From Burkholderiales bacterium (GTDB taxonomy: Bacteria > Pseudomonadota > Gammaproteobacteria > Burkholderiales > Burkholderiaceae_C), in NCBI GenBank assembly GCA_021414305.1, contig JAIOOS010000008.1:33873-97872 (forward strand): a DNA stretch of 64,000 nucleotides, read 5' to 3'. Below, piece by piece: positions 24,823 to 33,493 of the stretch. The position numbers and the translations under genes were made by a program. The notes beneath the pieces are model-generated. The model saw only the letters and a list, made by a program, of their open reading frames with translations. It searched no databases and was not told where the DNA came from. The stretch's first letter is position 1; each line of letters opens with the position of its first letter.

Positions 24823-25389
24823 TCAGCCGGCGCGCAGCGGCTTGCTGAGAAAGGGCGAGCCGGCGAGGGCGAAGCGCCAGGGCAGGTCCTTCGCCTTGCT
24901 GAGGCCGATGCGCGTGCCCGAGGCGACCCGGCCCAGGTCGTCTTCGGCCCGCGGCACGAGGCGAAAGGGCTTGCGGTCGAGGCGCAAGGCGTTCAGCGCG
25001 TGGGTCACGCCGAGCGCCTGGCCGAGCCGGCCCGGGCCGCTGCACAGCAGGCGCAGGTCGTCGAGGCCGCGGCGCTCGCGCATCAGGTCGATGCCGCGGG
25101 TCGGCTCCAGGGCGCGGATCAGCACCCCCGCGCCATGCCCGGCCGGCATGCAGACGAAGTTGAGGCACCAGTGCAGGCCGTAGGAGCGGTAGACGTAGGC
25201 GCGGCCCGGAGCGCCGAACATCACGGCGTTGCGCGGCGTCACGCCGCTGAAGCTGTGCGACGCCGGGTCGCTTTCGTCGTAGGCCTCGGTCTCGACGATG
25301 CGGCCGCCGACGCCGTCGATGAACACGCTCGCGCCGATCAGGTTGCGGGCGACCTCGATGGACGAGGCGTGGAAGTCGATGCGGGCCAT
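24823..25389 (-). CDS. DNA-3-methyladenine glycosylase (AAG/MPG family)
   Basis: The 188-residue enzyme excises alkylated purines. The catalytic Glu lies in IVETEAYDESDPASHS, and the DNA-binding landmarks RNAVMFGAPGRAYVYRSYG, CSGPGRLGQALGV and GTRIGLSKAKDLPWRF are all present. The ATG at 25389 begins the domain; upstream in-frame sequence overlaps the divergent phosphatidylserine decarboxylase gene. The 61 bases between the two genes must hold both promoters. Confidence 0.9.
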   Translation of the reverse strand: MARIDFHASSIEVARNLIGASVFIDGVGGRIVETEAYDESDPASHSFSGVTPRNAVMFGAPGRAYVYRSYGLHWCLNFVCMPAGHGAGVLIRALEPTRGIDLMRERRGLDDLRLLCSGPGRLGQALGVTHALNALRLDRKPFRLVPRAEDDLGRVASGTRIGLSKAKDLPWRFALAGSPFLSKPLRAG

Positions 25390-25450
25390 CGGCCCGAGGA
25401 TAGCGAGGGGCGTCGATAGAATTCGCGCCTTCCCCGCGCTTCCTCTCCCC

Positions 25451-26323
25451 GTGTCCGATCGCCGCAAGGTCCTGCCGCAATACGTGTTGCCCAAGCGCGG
25501 CCTGACCCGCTTCGCCGGCCGCGTGGCCTCGCGCGAGCGCGGCGCGACGACGACCCGGCTGGTGCGCTGGTTCGTGCGCAAGTACGGCGTCGACATGGGC
25601 GAGGCGGCGAACCCCGACATCGCCGCCTATGCGAGCTTCAACGACTTCTTCACCCGGGCCCTGAAGGAAGGCGCGCGGCCGCTCGCCGAGGCCGCGCTGG
25701 TCTGTCCGGTCGACGGCACGATCAGCCAGTTCGGCGCGATCGAGCAGGACCAGATCCTGCAGGCCAAGGGCCACCGCTACTCGACGACGGCGCTGGTCGG
25801 CGGCGACCGCACGCTGGCCGAGCGCTTCCACGACGGCAACTTCGCCACGCTCTACCTCAGCCCCAAGGACTACCACCGCATCCACATGCCGTGCGACGGC
25901 GTGCTGACGCGGATGATCGACGTGCCCGGCGCCTTCTTCTCGGTCAATCCGACGACCGCGCGCGGCGTTCCCGGCCTGTTCGCGCGCAACGAGCGGGTGG
26001 TCTGCGTGTTCGACTCGAAGGCGGTCGGCCGCTTCGTCCTCGTGCTCGTCGGCGCCACCATCGTCGGCAGCATGGCGACGGTCTGGCACGGCGTCGTCAA
26101 CCCGCCGCGCGTGCGCCGGGTGCGCGAATGGAACTACGCCGAGGGCCAGGTCACGTTGAAGCAGGGCGAGGAGATGGGCCGCTTCCTGCTCGGCTCGACG
26201 GTGGTGATGCTGTTCGGCAAGGAGGCGAAGCTCGCCTTCAATCCGCTGTGGGAACCGGGACGGACGATCCGACTCGGCGAAGCGATGGCGAGCACGTCGG
26301 CGCAACCTGTGACCTCCGCCTGA
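25451..26323 (+). CDS. psd: Phosphatidylserine decarboxylase proenzyme
   Basis: The 290-residue proenzyme makes phosphatidylethanolamine. It has the Asp in CPVDGTIS, the His in KDYHRIHMPCDG, and the self-cleavage site LGSTVV, where Ser becomes the pyruvoyl group of the small alpha chain. Length fits the membrane-associated type-I family (about 280-320). Translation begins at GTG 25451, since no earlier ATG fits the N-terminus and this start directly opens the domain (SDRRKVLPQYVLPK). Confidence 0.92.
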   Translation: MSDRRKVLPQYVLPKRGLTRFAGRVASRERGATTTRLVRWFVRKYGVDMGEAANPDIAAYASFNDFFTRALKEGARPLAEAALVCPVDGTISQFGAIEQDQILQAKGHRYSTTALVGGDRTLAERFHDGNFATLYLSPKDYHRIHMPCDGVLTRMIDVPGAFFSVNPTTARGVPGLFARNERVVCVFDSKAVGRFVLVLVGATIVGSMATVWHGVVNPPRVRRVREWNYAEGQVTLKQGEEMGRFLLGSTVVMLFGKEAKLAFNPLWEPGRTIRLGEAMASTSAQPVTSA

Positions 26324-26336
26324 GGCCCGACCCGCG

Positions 26337-27251
26337 ATGCGCGCTGTCTTCGTCGATGCCAATCCTGCGCTTCGCGCGATCGCCGAGCGCCTCGGCCCCT
26401 CGTTGCCCGGGCTGGCGCTCTCGTTCGGCCATCCCGGCATCCTGCCCGCCGCTCTCCCCGAGGCCCTGGCCGGCGCGCAGATCGCCGTCGTTGACCACAC
26501 CGCCTTCCCGATCGAGATCGCCCGTCGCTGCCCCGGACTCACCGATGTCGTGTTCCTCGGCACCGGCGCGCGCAGCTACATGGACCCGGAGGCGCTCGCC
26601 GCGCTCGGCATCACGGTGCACATCATCAAGGGCTACGGCGACACCGCCGTCGCCGAGTGCACGATCGGCCTGCTGTTCGCCGCGGCGCGCGGCTTCGCGG
26701 CGATGGACCGCGGCATGCGCGGCGGCGAGTGGCTGCGCACCGAAGGCGCGCAGCTCGGCGGCAAGACGCTCGGCCTGGTCGGCTTCGGCGGCATCGCCGC
26801 CGAAGTGGCGCGCATGGCCGCAGGCATCGGCATGAAGGTGCTGGCCTGGAACCGCACGCCGAAGGCCCACGACAGCGTCGAGTTCGTGGCGATCGAGCGC
26901 CTGCTCGCCGAGAGCGACGCGGTCTCGATGCATTTGCTGCTGAACGACGAGACGCGTGGGTTCCTGTCATGCCAGCGCATCGCGGCGATGCGGCGCGGCG
27001 CGCTGCTCGTCAACACCGCCCGGGGCGCGCTCGTCGACGAAGCCGCGATGATCGAAGCGCTCCGATCGGGGCAGCTCGGCCACGCCGCCCTCGACGTGTT
27101 CGAGGTCGAGCCGCTGCCCGCGGGCCATGTGCTGACGACGCTCGCCAACGTCACGCTCTCCGCCCACTCCGGCTTTCGCACCCCGGAAGCGAACCAGCGG
27201 CTGATCGAGGCGGCGTTCGCGCACTGCCGGCGCATCACGGGCGCGAGCTGA
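26337..27251 (+). CDS. D-2-hydroxyacid dehydrogenase (NAD(P)-dependent)
   Basis: The 304-residue protein has the D-isomer-specific dehydrogenase architecture. The nucleotide fold is at LGLVGFGGIAAEVARMA; the third Gly of GxGxxG is Ala. The catalytic set is Arg (VNTARGALVDE), Glu (DVFEVEPLP) and His (LSAHSGF). Likely substrates are glyoxylate/hydroxypyruvate-type 2-oxoacids, but the sequence does not settle it. It starts 13 bases after psd and is probably cotranscribed. Confidence 0.87.
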   Translation: MRAVFVDANPALRAIAERLGPSLPGLALSFGHPGILPAALPEALAGAQIAVVDHTAFPIEIARRCPGLTDVVFLGTGARSYMDPEALAALGITVHIIKGYGDTAVAECTIGLLFAAARGFAAMDRGMRGGEWLRTEGAQLGGKTLGLVGFGGIAAEVARMAAGIGMKVLAWNRTPKAHDSVEFVAIERLLAESDAVSMHLLLNDETRGFLSCQRIAAMRRGALLVNTARGALVDEAAMIEALRSGQLGHAALDVFEVEPLPAGHVLTTLANVTLSAHSGFRTPEANQRLIEAAFAHCRRITGAS

Positions 27252-27257
27252 GTCGGC

Positions 27258-27995
27258 CTAGAACTCGTATTTCAGGCGCATCGAGAACATGTCGCTGCGC
27301 TGGCCGTAGGTCTTGCCGAACAGGTACGACATCTGCCAGCCGAACGTGCCGGGTCCGCCGGGAATCGAGCCGAACAGCGCCGGGCCGGCGCGATGCGACT
27401 GCTGCTCGTGCGGCAGCCAGTCGTCCCAGGGCCCGAGCTCGCCGAAGCCCTGCGCGCCCACGTGCAGCCAGCGCGTCCAGCGGTAGCGCAGTTGCCACTG
27501 GTACCTCAGCTCGGTCGGATTCGAGGCGATCGCGCCCATCGGGTGATCGAGGAAGACGTTGAAGTTGACCTGGGTGCGGCCGATGTCGGTCTGCAGCACC
27601 GGGCCGATCTCCAGCACATAGCCCGAGGCCGGATGCTGCGGCCGGACGAGCTGCGTGTGGATCGCGAAGTCGAACGGATACTGGCCCTGGGTCAGCAGGT
27701 AATCGTTCTGCCAGTTGAGCGTCTCCAGCTTCTGCGACGAGAGGTCCGACCCGCCGACGTAGCTCAGGAGCAGCTCGCTGTACCACTGGCCGGTGATGTT
27801 CCAGCCGAAGCCGACCTCGGGCCAGGTGACGACGGGGCGGTCGGGGAACTTTACCGTCCAGTAGCGGAAGTCGGCCGTGCGGATGCCCGGGTTGTCGTAG
27901 ACGGTGACGACGTAGTAGCCCGGAGCCGCCGCGACGGCGCCGCCGGCGAACGCGAGTGCCGCGGCGAGGGTGCGGGCGAGGCGCAGCCAGCGCAT
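27258..27995 (-). CDS. Exported, probably outer-membrane protein of unknown function
   Basis: The 245-residue protein has a signal peptide (LARTLAAALAFAGGAVAAA) and alternating aromatic/polar strands (YQWQLRYRWTRWLHVGAQGFGELGPWDDW, FGWQMSYLFGKTYGQR split) ending in the beta-signal-like MRLKYEF with a terminal Phe. This is the mark of an outer-membrane beta barrel. It overlaps the GGDEF-EAL gene by TGATG, so it is the third gene of a plastocyanin-like / GGDEF-EAL / barrel operon. Ligand or pore role unknown. Confidence 0.75.
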   Translation of the reverse strand: MRWLRLARTLAAALAFAGGAVAAAPGYYVVTVYDNPGIRTADFRYWTVKFPDRPVVTWPEVGFGWNITGQWYSELLLSYVGGSDLSSQKLETLNWQNDYLLTQGQYPFDFAIHTQLVRPQHPASGYVLEIGPVLQTDIGRTQVNFNVFLDHPMGAIASNPTELRYQWQLRYRWTRWLHVGAQGFGELGPWDDWLPHEQQSHRAGPALFGSIPGGPGTFGWQMSYLFGKTYGQRSDMFSMRLKYEF

Positions 27996-30409
27996 CAGTG
28001 CAGCACCGCGCTGTCGCTGGCGCGCGTCACCCGCAGGGCCGCGGCGGCTGCCGACCATTGCAGGAACTCGTCGACCGGCATCGGCCGGCCCATGTAGAAG
28101 CCCTGCGCCATGTCGCAGTGCAGCTCGCGCAGCATGTTCCAGACCTGGACGTTCTCCACGCCCTCGGCGACGACGGCGATGCCGAGGTTGTGCGCCAGGT
28201 CGATGGTGGAGCGCACGATCACCGCGTCGTCGGCATCGGTCTGCATGTTGCGCACGAACGACTGGTCGATCTTCAGCTCGTCGACCGGCAGCCGCTTCAG
28301 GTAGGCGAGCGACGAGTAGCCGGTGCCGAAGTCGTCGATCGAGAGCTTGAAGCCGATCGCGCTCAGCCGGTCGAGCGTGACCAGGGCGCGCTGCGGATCG
28401 TCCATCATCGCGCTCTCGGTGATCTCGAGGCAGAACGCCTTCGCCGCCACGCGCTGCCGCACCAGCACCGCCTCGAACTTCTGCGGCAGGTCCTGGTCGA
28501 GCAGGTCGCGGGTGGAGAGGTTGACCGAGAGCACGAGATCGATGCCTTCGTCGCTCAGGCGCCGCCACTGCCGCGCCGCCTCCTCGAACACCCACAGCGT
28601 CAGCGCGTGGATGAAGCCGCTCTGCTCGGCGAAGGGAACGAACTCGCCCGGCGGCACCAGGCCGCGCTGCGGATGCTGCCAGCGCACCAGCGCCTCGGCG
28701 CCCGCCACCTGGCCGCTCTCGAGCGCGAGCTTGGGCTGCAGGTACAGGCGCAGCTCGTCGTGCTCGACCGCCTGGCGCAGCTCGGAGATCAGCGTCAGCA
28801 TCTGCGCGCTGGCGACGTCGACCGAGGGGTCGTACATCAGCGGGCCGCTGCCGCGACTCTTGGCCGCATACATCGCCACCTCGGCGCGGTTGAGCAGCGC
28901 GTCGCCGCCGTCGGCGTGCTTCGGCCAGCAGGCGATGCCGATGGCCGCGCCCATGTCGACGTTGTGCTCCTCGAGCGCGAGCGGCGCCTGGAACGACTGC
29001 TCGATCCGCCTGGCCACCGACATCGCGAGCTCCGGGTCGCCCGAGCGCAGCAGCACCCCGAACTCGTCGCCGCCGAGGCGCGCCACCAGGTCGCCGTCGC
29101 GCACGAGCTGGCGGTTCAGGCGTTCGGCCACCTGCACCAGCAGGAGGTCGCCGATGCGGTAGCCGAGCACGTCGTTGACGTGCTTGAAGCGGTTCAGGTC
29201 GAGCATGACGATCGCCACCGAGCCGCCGGGCGGGGCGGCGACGATCGCCCCGTTCACCGCCTCGCGAAAGCGCGCCCGGTTCGGCAGGCCGGTGAGAGGG
29301 TCCCAGTAGGCGAGCTTGAGGATCTGCGCCTGGTTCTCGGCGATGTTGATGCGCATCCGCTCGAACGACTGCGAAAGCTCGCCGATCTCGTCGTGGCGCT
29401 GCAGGCCGAGCATCGGCGTCGCGTAGTCGCCGCGACCGAGGCGCTCGGCGGCGTCGGCGAGGCCGCGCAGCGGCGTGGTGACGCGGCGCGCGGTGAACAC
29501 GCTGCCGAAGGCGAAGACGACGATGCCGAGCAGGGTGATGGCGATCAGCGCGAGCTGCAGGTCGCGCGGCAGGCGCACCGCGTCGTCGACCGAGAGCGAG
29601 ACCAGCGCGCGCACGCCGGCGCCGGCATCGGTTTCCCGGCCGACGGTGAGGGTGCGGACGCGCACCCCGAGCTCCTCGCCCTGCACGGCGAAGCTGCTCA
29701 TGCCCGTGTCCCCGGTGTCGTCGAGCCAGGGCTGGCCCGCCATGCTGGCGGCGCGCACGGCGTCGAGGCTGGTCAGGCTCACCGCCCACGGCTCGTCCGG
29801 CGAGGCGCGCGAGAGCAACGTGAGATCGAGCGCCGCCAGCCGCTGCATGTCGGCGATGAGCTGGCCGTCGAGCGGAAAGTCCATCAGCACCCAGCCGACG
29901 ACGAGCGGCGCGCGCACCGGCACCAGCACCGCCTGGTACGGCCGGCCGGCGCGCAGGGTGATCACGCTCGCCTGGCCGGAGGCGGCCGATTGCGTCGCCA
30001 GCCGCTCGGCCAGGGGCAGCAGGTGGCGCGCCTCGCTCGTGGTCGTTGCCCGCAGGCTGAAGTCGGTGGCGAGCAGCGCGACCTCGGTCGCGCCGATGCG
30101 GGCGCCGTGGTTGGCGAGCACCGAGACGATGGTTTCGGCGTCGTTCGAGCTCACCGCCTCGCGAAAGCCGTAGTCGGCGGCGAGCAGGCGGGCGCCGTTG
30201 ATCAGCGTCTGCGCGCGGCGATCGAGCAGGTTCTGCAGCAGCCGCTCGCCGGCGCGCAGCTTTTCCGGGAGAACGCGGTGCGCATGGTCGGCAAGGCTGG
30301 CGCGCAGCGCCATGAAGCTCGCCACCTGCACCGCGAGCAGCAGGCCGAGGAAGAGGACGATGATCCGCCCGCCGATCGAGCGCCGCCACCAGGGGCCACG
30401 AGCGCTCAT
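27995..30409 (-). CDS. Membrane GGDEF-EAL cyclic-di-GMP enzyme with HAMP
   Basis: This is an 804-residue membrane sensor. Helix one is at about 16-36, a large periplasmic sensor at 37-282, helix two at 285-307, HAMP at 305-360, GGDEF at 365-530 and EAL at 545-795. The active half-sites are intact: RLGGDEFG (446-450), an I-site RDGD five residues before it, EAL 572-574, EITES, DDFGTGYSS, DELKIDQ and EGVEN. It may therefore both make and break c-di-GMP. Translationally coupled (ATGA) to the upstream copper-protein-like gene, so that protein may supply the signal. Confidence 0.92.
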   Translation of the reverse strand: MSARGPWWRRSIGGRIIVLFLGLLLAVQVASFMALRASLADHAHRVLPEKLRAGERLLQNLLDRRAQTLINGARLLAADYGFREAVSSNDAETIVSVLANHGARIGATEVALLATDFSLRATTTSEARHLLPLAERLATQSAASGQASVITLRAGRPYQAVLVPVRAPLVVGWVLMDFPLDGQLIADMQRLAALDLTLLSRASPDEPWAVSLTSLDAVRAASMAGQPWLDDTGDTGMSSFAVQGEELGVRVRTLTVGRETDAGAGVRALVSLSVDDAVRLPRDLQLALIAITLLGIVVFAFGSVFTARRVTTPLRGLADAAERLGRGDYATPMLGLQRHDEIGELSQSFERMRINIAENQAQILKLAYWDPLTGLPNRARFREAVNGAIVAAPPGGSVAIVMLDLNRFKHVNDVLGYRIGDLLLVQVAERLNRQLVRDGDLVARLGGDEFGVLLRSGDPELAMSVARRIEQSFQAPLALEEHNVDMGAAIGIACWPKHADGGDALLNRAEVAMYAAKSRGSGPLMYDPSVDVASAQMLTLISELRQAVEHDELRLYLQPKLALESGQVAGAEALVRWQHPQRGLVPPGEFVPFAEQSGFIHALTLWVFEEAARQWRRLSDEGIDLVLSVNLSTRDLLDQDLPQKFEAVLVRQRVAAKAFCLEITESAMMDDPQRALVTLDRLSAIGFKLSIDDFGTGYSSLAYLKRLPVDELKIDQSFVRNMQTDADDAVIVRSTIDLAHNLGIAVVAEGVENVQVWNMLRELHCDMAQGFYMGRPMPVDEFLQWSAAAAALRVTRASDSAVLH

Positions 30410-31020
30410 CGCGAAGGCCCGACCGGGTTGAGCGCGGCCCGCTGCTCGATGTCGGCGCTGCCGACGACGAGCGCGGTCGAGGTCGGCGGCGATCCTTCGG
30501 CGAGCGACGAATGCCAGACCCGGAGCTGGTAGCTGCCGGGCGGCACGCCCTCGATCCGCGCCCTGCCCGAGGCCGCGCTGCGCGCGTAGAGGGGCGTGTC
30601 GACCACCACCACCCAGGCGACCATCTGGTCGTGGATGTTGCAGCCGAGGACGGCGATGCCCGGCTTGTCGAACACCACCGGCGCGTTCGGCACGCCGGCG
30701 TAGAGCTTCAGCTCGAAGGTCTTGACCGGCGAGAACGAGTAGACGTGGTGGCGGACCGTGTCGTCGTTCGGGAACGTGACCGGCGTGCCGACCGTGACCA
30801 CCGAGACCTGGGGCGAGAACTGGCGCTTCACCTGCGCGATCCGCACGCCGGCCATCGGCGCCACCGCCAGCTTGCCGGCGGCCGGCTCGAGCATGACGAC
30901 GGCATCGGTCAGCGGCTTGCCGCCGGTATCGCCGACGAACACGCTCACCGAGGCCGCCCGGGCGCCGCAGCAGGCGGACAGGGCGAGGACCGTGGCGAGA
31001 AGCGGCAGGCAGCGGGGCAC
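30406..31020 (-). CDS. Plastocyanin-like (methylamine-utilisation-type) cupredoxin
   Basis: The exported 204-residue protein has a leader with a possible lipobox (LALSACCGARA) and a cupredoxin domain. The copper ligands are visible: His91 (VRHHVYSFS), Cys127, His130 and Met133 in LGCNIHDQM. Residues 140-195 form a carboxypeptidase-regulatory-like beta domain (GVPPGSYQLRVWH). GTG 31020 gives the leader. The gene heads a three-gene operon with the GGDEF-EAL enzyme and the beta-barrel protein. Confidence 0.82.
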   Translation of the reverse strand: MPRCLPLLATVLALSACCGARAASVSVFVGDTGGKPLTDAVVMLEPAAGKLAVAPMAGVRIAQVKRQFSPQVSVVTVGTPVTFPNDDTVRHHVYSFSPVKTFELKLYAGVPNAPVVFDKPGIAVLGCNIHDQMVAWVVVVDTPLYARSAASGRARIEGVPPGSYQLRVWHSSLAEGSPPTSTALVVGSADIEQRAALNPVGPSR

Positions 31021-31282
31021 GGAAGCGAACCTCGGGTTCGGGCAGGCGGAATCGGCCGGGGACCGACGATCCCCGGAAAGGCTTGCCCCGATGTCGGCCG
31101 TTTCCCGGTCGACTTGAACCGGCGGCCACGCCGGGGCGGCGGCGCCGGCATTCCGGCACGACCTGGCCGCAAGCCAGCCGGTTGCGCCTGTAGGTCGATG
31201 CCGACAGCGGCATGCGTCGCCTGGGGCTTGAAGCCGCCGGGCGGCGGCGGCAGGATCGAATCCTTCCGTTTCGAGAGCCTGC

Positions 31283-32161
31283 ATGCCCCACGCCATCTGG
31301 AAAGGCGCCATCAGCTTCGGCCTGGTGCACGTTCCCGTCTCCCTCTATCCCGCCTCCGAGGAAAGCGGCATCGATTTCGACTGGCTCGACAAGCGCAGCC
31401 TCGACCCGGTGGGCTACAAGCGGATCAACAAGCGCACCGGCCGCGAGATCTCGGCCGACCAGATCGTCAAGGGCATCAAGCAGGCCGACGGCGACTACGT
31501 CGTCCTGAGCGAGGACGAGATCAGGGAGGCCTATCCGAAGTCGACGCAGACGATCGAGATCGAGACCTTCGTGAAGGCCGGCGAGATCTCCTTCACCCAG
31601 CTCGAGAAGCCGTACTTCCTGGCGCCGATCGGCAAGGGCGAGAAGGTCTACGCGCTGCTGCGCGAGGCGATGCGCGAGGCCGGCGTGATCGGCATCGCCC
31701 GGGTGGTGATGCACACCAAGGAGCGCCTGGCTGCGCTCGTTCCCGACGGCGAGGCGCTGATGCTCAACACCATCCGCTGGGCGAGCGAGCTGCGGCCGCG
31801 CGACGCGCTCGGCTTTCCCGCCGCGGGCAAGGGCAAGCTGAAGGACGGCGAGCTGAAGATGGCGCGCCAGCTCATCGGCGACATGACCTCGGCGTGGAAG
31901 CCCGACGCCTACGAGGACAAGTTCACCGCCGCGATCCACGCCCTCGCGGCGCAGCGCGTCAAGGCCGGGAAGACCGAGAAGGTGCTGCCGATCGAGGCCG
32001 AAGCGGCGCCCGAGGGCGCGAGCAATGTGGTCGACCTGACGGAGTTGCTGAAGCAGAGCCTTGCCACGCGCAAGGCGCCGACGACCGCGAAGAAGGCGGC
32101 CGGCAAGGCGGCGACCGCCGAAGCCGCCGGGAAGAAGACGGCGCGCAAGCGAGCCGCCTGA
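31283..32161 (+). CDS. ku: Ku protein, bacterial non-homologous end joining
   Basis: The 292-residue DNA-end-binding homodimer begins MPHAIWKGAISFGLVHVPVS, the signature of bacterial Ku, and continues with KRINKRTGREI, FVKAGEIS and MARQLIGDMT. The core ends near residue 250; the tail is a Lys/Ala-rich extension (AAGKAATAEAAGKKTARKRA) of the kind that contacts DNA or LigD. LigD is not in the window. The 262 bases upstream, shared with the divergent plastocyanin-like gene, hold no other gene. Confidence 0.93.
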   Translation: MPHAIWKGAISFGLVHVPVSLYPASEESGIDFDWLDKRSLDPVGYKRINKRTGREISADQIVKGIKQADGDYVVLSEDEIREAYPKSTQTIEIETFVKAGEISFTQLEKPYFLAPIGKGEKVYALLREAMREAGVIGIARVVMHTKERLAALVPDGEALMLNTIRWASELRPRDALGFPAAGKGKLKDGELKMARQLIGDMTSAWKPDAYEDKFTAAIHALAAQRVKAGKTEKVLPIEAEAAPEGASNVVDLTELLKQSLATRKAPTTAKKAAGKAATAEAAGKKTARKRAA

Positions 32162-32202
32162 ACGGCGCCGTCCTCGCCTCGCCGGGCGGACTACGATCCG
32201 GC

Positions 32203-32973
32203 ATGCGTCCCGGCTGCGTCCTCCTCTTGCTCCTCGCTTGCCTGCCGGCGGCGCAGGCCGCGGGCGAGGAGCCGACGACCACGCCCTACCGCCCCAGCGT
32301 CTCGACGCCGGCGGCGCTTTCCGCGCCCGGCTGGCTCGAGATCGAGGCCGGCTGGCAGCACGATCACGCCGAGGCCGGCGTGCGGCGCGACAGCATTCCG
32401 ACGACCTTCAAGCTGGCCTTCAGCGAGGACTGGGGCATCCGCCTGGGCAACGAGGCGTGGGTGCGGCAGCGATCCGACGACAAGACAACGAGCGGCCTCG
32501 GCGACACGAGCTTCGTGCTGAAGCGCCGCTTCGAGATCGACGACGCCCAGGCCTTCGGCCTGGAGGCCGGCGTCGTCATGCCGAGCGGACACCGCGGCAT
32601 CGGCTTCGGCAGCGGCAAGGCCGACTACGGCCTCAACGCGATCTACAGCGCCGACTTCGGCGGCGCCTGGCACACCGACGTCAACCTGCTGGCGACGCGG
32701 CTCGGCCAGGCCGACCCCGGCGCGTCGCGAACGCTGTGGCTGTTCGCCGCCTCGCTCTCGCGCCAGCTCGACGATCGCTGGGGCGTGGTCGGCGAGTTCG
32801 CCGCCACCCGCCAGCAGGGCGCCGAAGACTCGCGCCAGCTCCTGCTCGCCGCGAGCTACAACGTGAGCAAGCGCCTCACCCTCGACGCCGGCGCGGCGCG
32901 AAGCCTGCGCTCCGGCACCTCCACCTGGTCGGCGTTCACCGGCCTCACCTGGCTCGCGGCGCGCCTGTTCTAG
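32203..32973 (+). CDS. Exported beta-barrel-type protein (MetA-phenol-degradation/transporter-like)
   Basis: A 256-residue exported protein has a signal peptide (VLLLLLACLPAAQA) and amphipathic strands with repeated Gly/aromatic patterns (FGLEAGVVMPSGHRGIGFG, DYGLNAIYSADFGG, DAGAARSLRSGTSTW), ending in ARLF with a terminal Phe. The PSGHRG and GDTSFVLKRRF segments resemble the 'putative outer-membrane transporter / MetA' family. Substrate unknown. It follows ku by 41 bases. Confidence 0.7.
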   Translation: MRPGCVLLLLLACLPAAQAAGEEPTTTPYRPSVSTPAALSAPGWLEIEAGWQHDHAEAGVRRDSIPTTFKLAFSEDWGIRLGNEAWVRQRSDDKTTSGLGDTSFVLKRRFEIDDAQAFGLEAGVVMPSGHRGIGFGSGKADYGLNAIYSADFGGAWHTDVNLLATRLGQADPGASRTLWLFAASLSRQLDDRWGVVGEFAATRQQGAEDSRQLLLAASYNVSKRLTLDAGAARSLRSGTSTWSAFTGLTWLAARLF

Positions 32974-33060
32974 GGCCCAGGGCACGCGTCCCGACGGGGG
33001 ACTTGGCCGGTGCAGCGGTTTGCGCTAGCGTGCCGGCTCTTCATCCATCGGGAGTGCGCC

Positions 33061-33474
33061 ATGGCCGACGCCAAGATCTACGTCCAGGTCAACAAGTTCG
33101 CCGTCAAGGACATCTTCGACGCCAAGTACAAGGCGAAGGCCATCACCGTCATGCAGAAGGCGGCGGAGAACGCGGTCAAGGGCAAGCTCACGACCGACGC
33201 CCCCAAGGAAAAGGGCGCCAAGGGCTGGAGCCTCGACGGCAGCCTGGTGTCGCTGTCTCCGGACAAGGCGGGCAAGAAGCTCGAGGCCAAGGTCTCGATG
33301 TCGATCTCGACATGGCCAGGCAAGTCGATCAAGGCGATGCCCTCGGGCACGGCGGCGATGGCGATCCCGAGCGCCGACAAGGTCGACTCGGGCGATGTCG
33401 AGGCGGTGGCCGAGGCCGCGGTGGAATCGGCGATGAAGTCGGCCACCAAGTACATGGAGACGAACGCGCCCTGA
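33061..33474 (+). CDS. Conserved small cytoplasmic protein, function unknown
   Basis: A 137-residue protein with no signal peptide or membrane segment. It opens ADAKIYVQVNKFAVKDIFDAKYK, is Lys/Ala-rich, and has alternating strand/helix pattern with a closing helix (VEAVAEAAVESAMKSATKYM). The ATG at 33061 follows gggag by a short spacer and is preferred over upstream in-frame codons. I do not recognise the family. It converges with corA. Confidence 0.6.
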   Translation: MADAKIYVQVNKFAVKDIFDAKYKAKAITVMQKAAENAVKGKLTTDAPKEKGAKGWSLDGSLVSLSPDKAGKKLEAKVSMSISTWPGKSIKAMPSGTAAMAIPSADKVDSGDVEAVAEAAVESAMKSATKYMETNAP

Positions 33475-33493
33475 GCGGCGCGCGTGCTTTCAG

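Noticed and set aside
27956..30532. 858-codon open frame on the plus strand opposite the GGDEF-EAL gene
   Set aside because: It is the antisense shadow of a conserved gene in very GC-rich DNA; the translation is Arg/His/Gln/Val-rich without any domain.
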